A DNA stretch of 64,000 nucleotides from Microvirga sp052115485 (GTDB lineage Bacteria > Pseudomonadota > Alphaproteobacteria > Rhizobiales > Beijerinckiaceae), in the NCBI RefSeq assembly GCF_052115485.1, contig NZ_JBFRGU010000005.1, forward strand, positions 317,437 through 381,436, read 5' to 3'. Below are positions 1-7,587 of this stretch, one piece after another; the stretch's first letter is position 1, and each line of letters opens with the position of its first letter. Made by a program: the position numbers and the translations under genes. The notes below the pieces were generated by a model that searched no databases, was not told where the DNA came from, and was given only the letters and a program-made list of their open reading frames with translations.

Positions 1-292
1 CGTCGTTCGGCAGGATCGGCATCAAGGCCGCTGTCATGGACCGCGTGGTCTGCGCCGGGGTGACGAGAAGAACCGTCCGCGCCTCCGCAAGATCGCTGAG
101 GTCGGAGGTCGGGCGGATGTTTTCGTGCAGCCTCACGCCGGGAAGAAAACGCTCGTTCATCCGCGTCGCGGCGAGCGTCGTCGCCTGATCGGGATCGCGC
201 ATCCATAAGACGACATCGTTGCCAGCGGCGGCGGCCGCATTGGCCAGCGCCGTTCCCCAGGCTCCGGCTCCTGCGACGCCGATCACGCTCAT
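1..292 (-). CDS. gpsA: Glycerol-3-phosphate dehydrogenase [NAD(P)+], N-terminal part
   Basis: This is the first 97 residues of a protein that runs off the left edge of the window. It begins MSVIGVAGAGAWGTALA. The GxGxWG dinucleotide-binding loop (residues 8-13) right at the N-terminus is typical of GpsA, which reduces dihydroxyacetone phosphate to sn-glycerol-3-phosphate for phospholipid synthesis in the cytosol. The start codon overlaps the stop of the upstream acetyltransferase gene (ATGA), so the two are translationally coupled. The order tsaD-acetyltransferase-gpsA on one strand is seen in several Alphaproteobacteria. Only the Rossmann part is visible; the catalytic domain lies outside the window. 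Identity is secure from the N-terminal motif and the tsaD neighbourhood. Confidence 0.9.
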   Translation of the reverse strand, partial: MSVIGVAGAGAWGTALANAAAAAGNDVVLWMRDPDQATTLAATRMNERFLPGVRLHENIRPTSDLSDLAEARTVLLVTPAQTTRSMTAALMPILPND

Positions 293-882
293 GGCAGACG
301 CTCCCCGGATCGCGCCGTCTCGGCGGCAAGGAAAGTGTTTCGCGACAGACGATAGAGCACATGGCGGCGAAGGGGATGGCCCTCGGGCATGGCCGGATGA
401 TCGAAGTCTTCCGCTTCGCTGGTCGTCATCCCGAGTCGTTGCATCAATCGTTTGGAGGGATCGTTCAGATGCGCGGTATAAGAAACGACCGCCTGAAAAT
501 CCGTGCGCGTGAAGAAGTCTCGAAGCGCTGCGCGAGCAGCTTCCAACGCGAAGCCACGGCCCCAGAACGACGGGCTGAAATGCCACCCGACTTCGAGACG
601 GGGCTCAAACGGCATTTCGCGCCCGATCCGCCGCACGCCGGCAATTCCGATGAACGGCGTGTCATCCGGGATCTCGATCACCCAAAGACCGAAGCCGTTA
701 TGCTCGAAGCTCTCTTCGTGGCTTTTCGCGTCGACCTCGCTTTCCTCAGCCGTCAGGGCCTTCAGAAAGAAGCGCCTCACGTGCGCGTTCGACTGAAGGG
801 CGGCATAGGATGCGGTATCGCGCGGGTCCCAGCGCCGGAGAAGCAGACGCTCGGTCCGGATTTCGTCCGGGCAAGGACGCAT
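289..882 (-). CDS. GNAT family N-acetyltransferase (RimJ/RimL-like)
   Basis: A 197-residue protein starting MRPCPDEIRTERLLLRRW, the usual N-terminus of RimJ/RimL-type acetyltransferases (Acetyltransf_3). The acetyl-CoA-binding motif A is seen as VGW-HFSPSFWGRGFALEA (about residues 98-115) with WGRGFA at 107-112. A motif-B-like NDPSKRLMQRLGM follows at 140-152. A longer reading frame extends upstream into tsaD, but the start at 882 shares one base with the tsaD stop (TGATG), the usual coupled arrangement, so I chose it. The stop overlaps the gpsA start. It probably acetylates an N-terminal amine or a small molecule; the substrate cannot be told from sequence. Confidence 0.85.
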   Translation of the reverse strand: MRPCPDEIRTERLLLRRWDPRDTASYAALQSNAHVRRFFLKALTAEESEVDAKSHEESFEHNGFGLWVIEIPDDTPFIGIAGVRRIGREMPFEPRLEVGWHFSPSFWGRGFALEAARAALRDFFTRTDFQAVVSYTAHLNDPSKRLMQRLGMTTSEAEDFDHPAMPEGHPLRRHVLYRLSRNTFLAAETARSGERLP

Positions 883-1937
883 CACGCTTTGGCTCCCACC
901 TCGTCGCGGCTGGTGTCGAGGGGCCAGCGGGCGCGGGCCGGGGTCGAGATATCGTCGATGAGACCGAGGCGCAGACGCTCCAGGCCTGCCCAGGCGATCA
1001 TGGCTCCGTTGTCGCCGCACAGATTCACGGGCGGTGCGACAAGTTTCAGGCCGGTTTCGACCGCGAGACGCTGCAGGGTGGCGCGCAGCGTCTGGTTCGC
1101 GGCGACGCCGCCCGCAACCACGAGAGCGGTCGGATGGCCGGCGACATCACGGAAGGCGCGAAGAGCGGTGCGGGTGCGGTCCACCACCACATCGGCAACC
1201 GCCGCCTGAAAGCTGGCGCAGAGATCCGCCACGTCGCTTTGGGTCAACGGCGCGATGCGCTCGGCTTCGAGGCGCACGGCGGTTTTCAGGCCGGACAGGG
1301 AGAAATTCGGTTCTGCACGCCCCAGCATCGGGCGCGGCAGGTTGAAACGTTCGGGATTGCCCTTCGTCGCTTCCTTTTCCACGTGCGGGCCGCCGGGATA
1401 GGGCAGACCCAGAAGCTTTGCCACCTTGTCGAAAGCCTCGCCGATGGCGTCGTCGATGGTGGTGCCGATGCGGACATAGTCGCCGACACCCTTCACTGCC
1501 ACGAGCTGTGTGTGTCCGCCCGAGGCGAGCAGAAGCAGGTAGGGGAAGGGGATGGCGTCCGTCATGCGCGCTGTCAGCGCATGGGCTTCGAGATGGTTCA
1601 CGCACATAAGGGGCTTGCGCGTGACGAGCGCCAGGGCCTTGGCGGTAGTGAGGCCCACGAGCACGCCCCCGATCAGGCCGGGGCCTGCGGCGACCGCGAT
1701 GCCGTCGATGTCATTGATCGTGGTCCCGGCGTTTTTCAAGGCGCGCGCCACGAGCCGGTCGATGACGTCCAGATGGGCGCGGGCCGCGATCTCCGGTACG
1801 ACGCCGCCATAGGCGGCATGCTGCGCGATCTGGCTCAAGACCTCGTTGGACAAGATCTCGCCGCGCCCATCGAAGCCGACGCCGACAACGGCGGCAGCGG
1901 TTTCATCGCAGGTCGTTTCGATACCGAGAATGCGCAT
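882..1937 (-). CDS. tsaD: tRNA N6-adenosine threonylcarbamoyltransferase TsaD
   Basis: A 351-residue protein, the normal TsaD length. It transfers the threonylcarbamoyl group to A37 of tRNAs that read ANN codons, together with TsaB and TsaE. The N-terminal ILGIETTCDETAAAVV, the metal-binding HLEAH (H115 and H119) and the SGGHT phosphate-binding segment (139-143) are all present, and a CGDNGAMIAWAG segment lies near the C-terminus. The frame is open 42 codons further upstream, but that stretch is repeat-derived sequence with no family similarity, so I start at MRILGIET. It leads the minus-strand group tsaD-acetyltransferase-gpsA and is divergent from hemC. Confidence 0.96.
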   Translation of the reverse strand: MRILGIETTCDETAAAVVGVGFDGRGEILSNEVLSQIAQHAAYGGVVPEIAARAHLDVIDRLVARALKNAGTTINDIDGIAVAAGPGLIGGVLVGLTTAKALALVTRKPLMCVNHLEAHALTARMTDAIPFPYLLLLASGGHTQLVAVKGVGDYVRIGTTIDDAIGEAFDKVAKLLGLPYPGGPHVEKEATKGNPERFNLPRPMLGRAEPNFSLSGLKTAVRLEAERIAPLTQSDVADLCASFQAAVADVVVDRTRTALRAFRDVAGHPTALVVAGGVAANQTLRATLQRLAVETGLKLVAPPVNLCGDNGAMIAWAGLERLRLGLIDDISTPARARWPLDTSRDEVGAKA

Positions 1938-1965
1938 TCGACGTCCCAAAGCGTGGTTTTCGAAA

Positions 1966-2062
1966 CCTAGTGTCCGATCATGCTCGTTGAAACAGGGTCG
2001 AACACTAAATTTATGACTTCGCACGATCTTTTCGGAAAACAGGTTTCCCGAGACCTTGCTCA
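1966..2062. repeat. Degenerate copy of the dispersed GATCATG / GGTTTCC palindromic repeat
   Basis: The tsaD-hemC intergenic region contains an imperfect hairpin (arms TAGTGTCCGA and GGTCGAACACTA) followed by a GCACGATCTTTTCGG-AAAACAGGTTTCC block. The same two-part layout recurs at 33550, 46047 and 48210, where it is better preserved. The copy sits between two divergent starts and so lies inside the hemC leader or promoter region. No other element was recognised in the 224-base gap. Confidence 0.55.
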
Positions 2063-2161
2063 AAAACTTCGGGCTTCACGGCCCGCATATCATCCCCCTA
2101 TAGTCCGCCGCGCCGCACAAGATCAAACGCGGATCGTGCAGATCAGGAGAACGAGACGAGA

Positions 2162-3088
2162 ATGGCAGACCTATCCACCCTGACGATCGGCACGCGGGGC
2201 AGTCCCCTCGCGCTGGCGCAGGCACGTGAAACGCAGACCCGACTGGCGGATTCCCTCGGCTGGACCTTGGAGCAGTTGCCCCTGAAGCTGATCAAGACGA
2301 CAGGGGATACCATCCAGGACCGGGCGCTGTCGGAAGCGGGTGGCAAGGGTCTCTTCACCAAGGAGCTGGATACCGAGCTCCTGGATGGCCGCATCGATCT
2401 CGCCGTGCATTCCTCCAAGGATCTGCCGACCGTTCTGCCCGACGGCATCGTGATCGCGGGCTATTTCCCGCGCGAAGACGTGCGGGACGCCTTCATCAGT
2501 CGCCGTGCCAAGACATTGCGCGATCTGCCTCAAGGCGCGGTGGTCGGCACCGCGTCCCTGCGGCGGCAGGCGCAAGTGTTGCGCCTGCGGCCCGATCTCA
2601 AGGTCACGCTGCTCCGCGGCAATGTGGAGACGCGTCTCGCCAAGCTCGACCGGGGCGAGGTCGATGCCACCCTTCTTGCCATGGCGGGCCTGCGGCGGCT
2701 CGGCCTCACCGATCACGTGACGGCCATTCTCGACACCGACGACTTCCTGCCCGCCGTCGGCCAGGGCGCCATCGCTGTTGCCGTGCGCGACAAGGATGAG
2801 CGGGTGAAGGCGGCCTTGCGGCCCGTTCTCGATCCGAAGACCGGCTATGCGCTTGCAGCGGAGCGGGCGTTTCTGTCCGTTCTCGACGGCTCCTGCCGTA
2901 CACCCATCGCGGGCCACGCGCGGCTCGAAGGGGCGGAGCTGGTCTTGCACGGTCTCGTCCTGCGTCCTGACGGCTCGGACAGTCTTGTCGTGACAAGACG
3001 GGGCGCGCCGTCGGACGCCGAGGCTCTCGGTCGCGAGGCCGGGCTCGACCTCAAGGCCCGCATGCCGGCCGGTTTCCTGAACGTCTGA
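2162..3088 (+). CDS. hemC: Porphobilinogen deaminase (hydroxymethylbilane synthase)
   Basis: A 308-residue cytosolic enzyme that joins four porphobilinogen molecules into hydroxymethylbilane in haem and tetrapyrrole synthesis. It has the IGTRGSPLALAQ N-terminus, the HSSKDLPT catalytic-region segment, GTASLRRQAQ, LLRGNVETRL and the dipyrromethane cofactor site DGSCRTPIAG with Cys245. Length is normal. A purine-rich GGAGAACGAGACGAGA stretch precedes the ATG. The stop overlaps the hemD start (TGATG), so it is the first gene of a haem operon continuing into hemD, a mitofilin-family gene and hemY. Confidence 0.97.
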   Translation: MADLSTLTIGTRGSPLALAQARETQTRLADSLGWTLEQLPLKLIKTTGDTIQDRALSEAGGKGLFTKELDTELLDGRIDLAVHSSKDLPTVLPDGIVIAGYFPREDVRDAFISRRAKTLRDLPQGAVVGTASLRRQAQVLRLRPDLKVTLLRGNVETRLAKLDRGEVDATLLAMAGLRRLGLTDHVTAILDTDDFLPAVGQGAIAVAVRDKDERVKAALRPVLDPKTGYALAAERAFLSVLDGSCRTPIAGHARLEGAELVLHGLVLRPDGSDSLVVTRRGAPSDAEALGREAGLDLKARMPAGFLNV

Positions 3089-3819
3089 TGCGGATTCTGG
3101 TCACACGGGCGAAGCCCGATGCGGAGCGTACCGCACAGCGTCTCGAAGCACTCGGCCATGAGGTCGTGATCGCGCCGACGCTGGAGATCGTCCCGACGAA
3201 CGTGACCCGGCCCGCCGGCCCATGGGAGGCGCTCGTCGTGACAAGCGCCCATGCGGTTCCAGCTCTTGCCCTCATCGAGGACAAGGATCATCTCGTTTTC
3301 GCCGTGGGAGGCCGAACCGCCGAAGCGGTGGCGGAAGCGGGCTTCACCTCGATCCTGACGGCGGAGGGCGATGCGGTCTCGCTTGCCGCCCTGATCCGGC
3401 GCAGCCTCGCGCCGGAAGCTCCGCTGCTTCACATTACGGGCCGTCATCATAAGACCGAGCCGGACGCCTCGCTCATCGCTGCCGGGTTCAAGGTCGAGGT
3501 CTGGGAGTCTTACGAAGCGCGCGCGCTCAAAGACTTTCCGGACGCCGCCGCCTCGGCCCTGCGGGCTGGCCAGATCGACGCCGTGCTCCATTATTCTCGA
3601 AGGAGCGTCGAAATCGCGCTTCGGCTGGTGGAGGCGGCGGGACTTTCACCCGCCTTCCAGACTTTGCGGCATGTCTGCTTGTCAGCCGATGTGGCCGCGC
3701 CGCTCGAAGATTTTGCCGTAACGCCGCCGGCGATCGCCGCCCGACCGGATGAGGACGCCCTCTTGCAACTCTTGCAGACCATTCAGACTTTCGGAAGACT
3801 GCCTCATCGGCCCGTTTAA
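3088..3819 (+). CDS. hemD: Uroporphyrinogen-III synthase
   Basis: A 243-residue protein starting MRILVTRAKPDAERTAQRLE, the usual HemD opening. Two alternating alpha/beta domains follow (LVVTSAHAV near residue 50; LHITGRHHKTEPD near 115; VLHYSRRSVEIALRL near 170). HemD inverts ring D and cyclises hydroxymethylbilane to uroporphyrinogen III. HemD sequences are very divergent, so the call rests on the N-terminal motif, the SRRS segment, the length and the position immediately after hemC with overlapping stop and start codons. Confidence 0.93.
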   Translation: MRILVTRAKPDAERTAQRLEALGHEVVIAPTLEIVPTNVTRPAGPWEALVVTSAHAVPALALIEDKDHLVFAVGGRTAEAVAEAGFTSILTAEGDAVSLAALIRRSLAPEAPLLHITGRHHKTEPDASLIAAGFKVEVWESYEARALKDFPDAAASALRAGQIDAVLHYSRRSVEIALRLVEAAGLSPAFQTLRHVCLSADVAAPLEDFAVTPPAIAARPDEDALLQLLQTIQTFGRLPHRPV

Positions 3820-3871
3820 GGCCCGTGGGATCTGCTGAAAGCTTTGCCCATTCCTCGCTCAAGGATGCCCT

Positions 3872-5104
3872 GTGACTGATTCGACCGATCCCTCCTCGCC
3901 ATCTTCTCCCCGCAAAAAGCCTGCGCGAGAGCCCGCGACGATCGATTTACAGGCGACCGTGATCGATGCGGGCGCGCCGACGCATGCCGCTGGAGAGGAA
4001 AGTCCGCCCGCCGATGAGACGGCTTCGGTCGATTCCGGGGCGGGCGTGGATGCACTCGCTGAAGAACCGGTCAACGCCGGTGGAGCAGAGCCTCCCTCGC
4101 CGTCTCGGCGCGACCGTTTCGGACCGCTCGTCGGTGCGGGCGTTGTCGGCGGTCTTATCGGCGCGGGCATCGTGCTGGGAGTTCAAGCTCTGGCTCCCCT
4201 GGAAAACCCACGTCTCGCCGGGGTGGAGAAGCGGATTGCCGAAATCGCGCAGAAAACGAGCGTCGGTATCGTTGACGCGCGCCTTGCCCAACTCGAGGAA
4301 GCGCGAAGAAATCTGAATGAGAGGCTGCGGCGCAATCAGGATCTTGCCAAGCGTGCCGATCAGCGCGCCACTGAGGCCCTGTCCCGTCCCGTGGCCGCGC
4401 CTTCCGCCCCGCAGGACAACACGGCTCTGGACGCGCTCTCCCAAAGGATTGCCGCCCTGGAGGCGCAGGTCCAAGGCGGAACACAATCGGCAACCGATGC
4501 CGTGCAGGGGTTGAAGCAGCGGCTCGGCGAGCAGGAACAGCAGATCACGGCATTGTCGGGCCAGGTTGCCGGCAGCGTGTCCAACGCCGCAGAAGCGAGC
4601 GTGAAGCTCGCCCTTGCCGAGCGCCTCACCACGGCGCTCCGGCAAGGAGCGCCTTACACGGATGTTCTCGATGCCTTGCAGAAGGTGGAAGGCGACAAGA
4701 TGCGGCTTGCCGCACTCGCGCCTTTTGCGCGGGACGGTGCGCCGACGGCGGCGAGCCTCGCCCGCAGCTTCAGGCCGCTCGCGACGACGATCCTGCAGGA
4801 CACGCGCGGCGCTTCCGGCACGTGGGGTGACCGGGCGTTGCGGCTTCTCGACCGGGTTGTGACCATCCGGGCGGTCGATACGCCGGATGCCACCGGCGTT
4901 CCTAGTCTCGTCACCCGGATCGAAGAGGCGCTGGCGCAAGGCGATGTCCGCAAGGCGGTCGCCGCGTGGGAGGCTATGCCGGAACCCGCGCGCCGCCTGT
5001 CCGAGGATTGGGGACGTCTCGCCAAGCAACGGGTCGCAGCCGACGCTGCCGCGCAGGCGGTTGCGGGGGACGCTCTCGCCGGCCTCAACCGACCGGCGCA
5101 ATAA
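3872..5104 (+). CDS. Mitofilin-family (Mic60-like) inner-membrane protein in the haem operon
   Basis: A 410-residue protein starting at GTG. Layout: an acidic, proline/alanine-rich cytosolic N-terminus (1-80), one glycine-rich transmembrane segment (about 85-107), a long charged coiled-coil region (about 115-245), and a C-terminal helical part ending in a mitofilin-like segment (AWEAMPEPARRLSEDW, near 365-380). Alphaproteobacterial homologues of mitochondrial Mic60 are known to be encoded between hemD and hemY, exactly this position, and act in inner-membrane curvature and contact with the outer membrane. The gene could alternatively be viewed as an analogue of enterobacterial HemX. The gap to hemD is 52 bases and to hemY 17 bases, so all are probably cotranscribed. 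Confidence 0.82.
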   Translation: MTDSTDPSSPSSPRKKPAREPATIDLQATVIDAGAPTHAAGEESPPADETASVDSGAGVDALAEEPVNAGGAEPPSPSRRDRFGPLVGAGVVGGLIGAGIVLGVQALAPLENPRLAGVEKRIAEIAQKTSVGIVDARLAQLEEARRNLNERLRRNQDLAKRADQRATEALSRPVAAPSAPQDNTALDALSQRIAALEAQVQGGTQSATDAVQGLKQRLGEQEQQITALSGQVAGSVSNAAEASVKLALAERLTTALRQGAPYTDVLDALQKVEGDKMRLAALAPFARDGAPTAASLARSFRPLATTILQDTRGASGTWGDRALRLLDRVVTIRAVDTPDATGVPSLVTRIEEALAQGDVRKAVAAWEAMPEPARRLSEDWGRLAKQRVAADAAAQAVAGDALAGLNRPAQ

Positions 5105-5121
5105 CAAGGATCGAACGACAC

Positions 5122-6675
5122 ATGTGGCGCGTTCTCGTCTTCATCGGTCTCCTGTGCATCGCGGCTTTCGGGGCGGTCTGGCTTGCCGATCGCCCCGGCA
5201 CGGTTCTGGTGACTTTCTCCGGTTATGAAATGCGGACCTCGGTGGCCGTCGCCGCCATCGGCGTGATCGGCATCGCGGTTTTGCTTGCTCTTTTATGGGC
5301 GGCGGTGACGGGGATCCTGCGGCTGCCCTCGCGCCTTACATTCGCGTCTCGTGCCCGTCGCCGGGCGCGCGGCTATCAGGCCGTTTCTCGCGGCATGGTG
5401 GCTGTCGGTGCTGGCGATCCGGTCTCGGCCAGGCGCTACGCCAACGAGGCGGAACGTCTGCTCGGATCCGAAGCGCTGACGCTGCTTCTTCGGGCGCAGG
5501 CCGCGCAGATTTCAGGCAACCGAGCGGCGGCGGAAGCCGCGTTCAAGCAGATGATGGATGAGAGCGAGACCCGTGTGCTCGGCCTGCGCGGTCTCTTCGT
5601 TGAGGCCCGTCGCCGGGGCGATGGGCTGGCGGCGCGCGAATACGCTCTTGAAGCGACCCGTCTTGCACCTGCTGCCGCCTGGGCGAGCGACGCGGTGCTC
5701 GAAGCGCAATGCGCCGAGCGGGATTGGCGCGGGGCGCTCGGCGCCATCGAGCGGCGGGCGTCGCTCGGTCTTCTCGACAAGTCGACCGCCAAGCGCAATC
5801 GCGCGGTGTTGCTGACCGCCGATGCCCTCGACCGCGCCGAGCGCGATAGCGAAGGCGCGCTTTCCAGCGCGCAGGATGCGATGAAGCTCGCGCCCGATCT
5901 CGCGCCTGCGGCCGCACTTGCCGGAAAGCTCCTGTCCCACAAGGGCGAGCTTCGCCGGGCGGCCAAGGTGGTCGAGGCGGGCTGGCGGTTACAGCCTCAT
6001 CCGGACCTTGCGGATGTCTATCTCAATCTGCGCCCCGGCGATTCGGGGCTTGACCGGCTCAAGCGGGCAGAAACCCTGCTCAAGCTTTCGAACGGAGCAG
6101 CGGAAGGGCGGCTCGCGGTCGCCCGGGCGGCGCTGGAGGCTCGTGAGTTCCGCCGTGCCCGCGAGGTCCTCGATCCGCTCGTCGCGGATCGCCCGACCAT
6201 GCGCGTGTGCCTCCTCATGTCCGACCTGGAACAAGCCGAGCACGGCTCGACAGGCAAGGGCCGCGAATGGCTCGCGCGGGCGAGCCGGGCACCGCGCGAT
6301 CCGGCCTGGATCGCTGACGGCGTCGTGTCCGACACGTGGGCGCCGATCTCGCCCGTCACCGGGCGGCTCGACGCCTTCGTCTGGCAGGCTCCGCCGGATG
6401 TGCTCGTGGCGCCCGAAATCGCCTTCAGCGACGATGTGACGGCCGATTTGGACGAGGAGCCGAAGGCCCTTCCGATCCCGCCGCGTGAAGAAGCGCTGCC
6501 GGAGCCTGTTTCGGCCTTCGCCCCAAAGCCCGATGTGGCGGCGCTCGCGAACGAAGGACCGCCGAAGCCTGCGCCCAAGACCCGCCCGGAACCGGTCGTG
6601 TTTCCCTTGAATCAACCGCCCGACGATCCCGGTACGCCTGAGCAGCCGCCCATGGCCAGGACGCTGTTCTTTTAG
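5122..6675 (+). CDS. hemY: HemY-family TPR membrane protein
   Basis: A 517-residue protein starting MWRVLVFIGLLCIAAFGAVW. Two N-terminal transmembrane segments (about 1-20 and 40-63) enclose the HemY_N segment with the typical PGTVLVTFSGYEM. A long alpha-helical TPR-type region (about 80-420) and a proline-rich tail follow. The frame is open 52 codons upstream into the previous gene, but the ATG at 5122 gives the classical N-terminus. HemY proteins of this type are unrelated to Bacillus protoporphyrinogen oxidase of the same name. They are linked to late tetrapyrrole synthesis by operon position, and the molecular role is still unclear. Last gene of the hemCD operon; tRNA-Thr lies 87 bases downstream. 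Confidence 0.9.
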   Translation: MWRVLVFIGLLCIAAFGAVWLADRPGTVLVTFSGYEMRTSVAVAAIGVIGIAVLLALLWAAVTGILRLPSRLTFASRARRRARGYQAVSRGMVAVGAGDPVSARRYANEAERLLGSEALTLLLRAQAAQISGNRAAAEAAFKQMMDESETRVLGLRGLFVEARRRGDGLAAREYALEATRLAPAAAWASDAVLEAQCAERDWRGALGAIERRASLGLLDKSTAKRNRAVLLTADALDRAERDSEGALSSAQDAMKLAPDLAPAAALAGKLLSHKGELRRAAKVVEAGWRLQPHPDLADVYLNLRPGDSGLDRLKRAETLLKLSNGAAEGRLAVARAALEAREFRRAREVLDPLVADRPTMRVCLLMSDLEQAEHGSTGKGREWLARASRAPRDPAWIADGVVSDTWAPISPVTGRLDAFVWQAPPDVLVAPEIAFSDDVTADLDEEPKALPIPPREEALPEPVSAFAPKPDVAALANEGPPKPAPKTRPEPVVFPLNQPPDDPGTPEQPPMARTLFF

Positions 6676-6762
6676 GTTCTCGCGTTTTAGAGGCGGCAGA
6701 CACCTTGCCAACCGGCAGGGTAGCCGCTATGAGGTCGCGCTCTCCGATCATTTGATCGTGAC

Positions 6763-6838
6763 GCCGCAATAGCTCAGCTGGTAGAGCACCTCATTCGTAA
6801 TGAGGGGGTCGGGGGTTCGAATCCCTCTTGCGGCACCA
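6763..6838 (+). tRNA. tRNA-Thr (anticodon CGT)
   Basis: A complete 76-base cloverleaf. Acceptor arms GCCGCAA and TTGCGGC pair fully. The D arm is GCTC-AGCTGGTA-GAGC. The anticodon arm CCTCA-TTCGTAA-TGAGG puts CGT at the anticodon, reading ACG (Thr). The T arm is GGGGG-TTCGAAT-CCCTC, and CCA is encoded at the 3' end (6836-6838). The tRNA 3' end is followed directly by accessory DNA with a decayed recombinase, the normal picture of a tRNA used as an integration site. Confidence 0.97.
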
Positions 6839-7021
6839 TTCTCCTAAGGGAGTTGCCGGTCTCTGCCATCACAGACCAGTGCACCCAATCTCAAAGGGGC
6901 TATGCCCCTAGTGACGTCGAGCGTTCGCTCTCAGGCAGTTCCAATAGTTGGGCGGGGCGCACATTCAAAGCGAGCGACGCGTGCCAAAGGGTGACGATGG
7001 TCGGATTACGTTGGCTCAATT
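6839..7021. other. Gene-free stretch behind tRNA-Thr
   Basis: Open frames here are short and show no recognisable protein. The stretch leads into the recombinase remnant at about 7022. I see no promoter or terminator that I would defend. Confidence 0.5.
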
Positions 7022-7312
7022 CAAGGCCGCCGCTTCATTGCTCGTGGGGAGCTTCTATCCGAGTTCGTAGAGATCGAGAGCGGAAAGCGTAACGACCGCC
7101 CTCAACTTGCTGCGGCCCTAGCCGCGTGCCGCATTCACGAGGCTACTCTCATCATTGCGAAGCTCGACCGCTTTAGCCGGGGCGCGTTTCGTTGCAGCCG
7201 ATATGCCCGAAGCCAACTAACTCGTTGTCGGTATCATGGCTGTGGTCGCTCAAGCAGAACGGAAGCTTATCTCAGACCGAAAGCTCAGGGGCGAAGGTGA
7301 CAGTCCATAGAC
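7022..7312 (+). pseudogene. Decayed serine recombinase (resolvase/invertase N-terminal domain)
   Basis: One frame from about 7022 reads RRFIARGELLSEFVEIESGK, then RNDRPQLAAALAACRIHEAT, then LIIAKLDRFSR. This is the conserved stretch of large and small serine recombinases around the ESGKR, RPxLxxAL and AKLDRxSR motifs. After AKLDRFSR the similarity jumps to another frame: VAADMPEAN, an in-frame stop, then VVGIMAVVAQAERKLISDR, the next conserved block (DMPxAN and the hinge IMAxxAxxEREXISxR). A frameshift with loss of roughly 15-20 codons and at least one nonsense mutation are therefore visible. The catalytic N-terminal serine and the C-terminal domain are missing, so the gene is not functional. 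It lies under 200 bases behind tRNA-Thr, suggesting the remains of an integrated element. Confidence 0.8.
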
Positions 7313-7531
7313 AGTCTTGAAAATGCAAGAGCCCTGCTTTGCCCGCTACCATGGGTGATTGAGCATCGGCCATCTGAATCTGATCCTGCAACCGTCGGCA
7401 TCGCAGTACAGTGCACGCCTCTACTTATTTCGATCCAAACAGATTGACAGTTCAACGTGTAATCGAAGTTAGATGCTTATGAACGCTAAGGCCATGCTGG
7501 AAGGTTGAAGTTTTCGGCGCTATTGAAACTC
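7313..7531. other. Gene-free stretch between recombinase remnant and RTX gene
   Basis: No open frame with protein-like composition was found. The base composition is closer to the adjacent RTX gene than to the core genes. It is probably residual element DNA. Confidence 0.4.
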
Positions 7532-7566
7532 AAAGTGCCGCCACAGTTTGCACCGGGCGGCACTTT
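7532..7566 (-). terminator. Stem-loop terminator of the first RTX gene
   Basis: Perfect 11-base arms AAAGTGCCGCC and GGCGGCACTTT flank a 13-base loop, starting about 20 bases past the RTX stop. The U-tract is short (CACTTTGAG in the RNA), so termination may be partial. Confidence 0.65.
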
Positions 7567-7587
7567 AGAGAATCTATTTCGGGTTCA

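Noticed and set aside
810..1970. Long open frame antisense to tsaD (386 codons)
   Set aside because: tsaD on the other strand has all family motifs. The antisense translation has biased composition typical of high-GC shadow frames.
3947..5107. Long open frame antisense to the mitofilin-like gene
   Set aside because: Arg- and Gly-rich shadow of a well-supported operon gene, without a ribosome-binding site.
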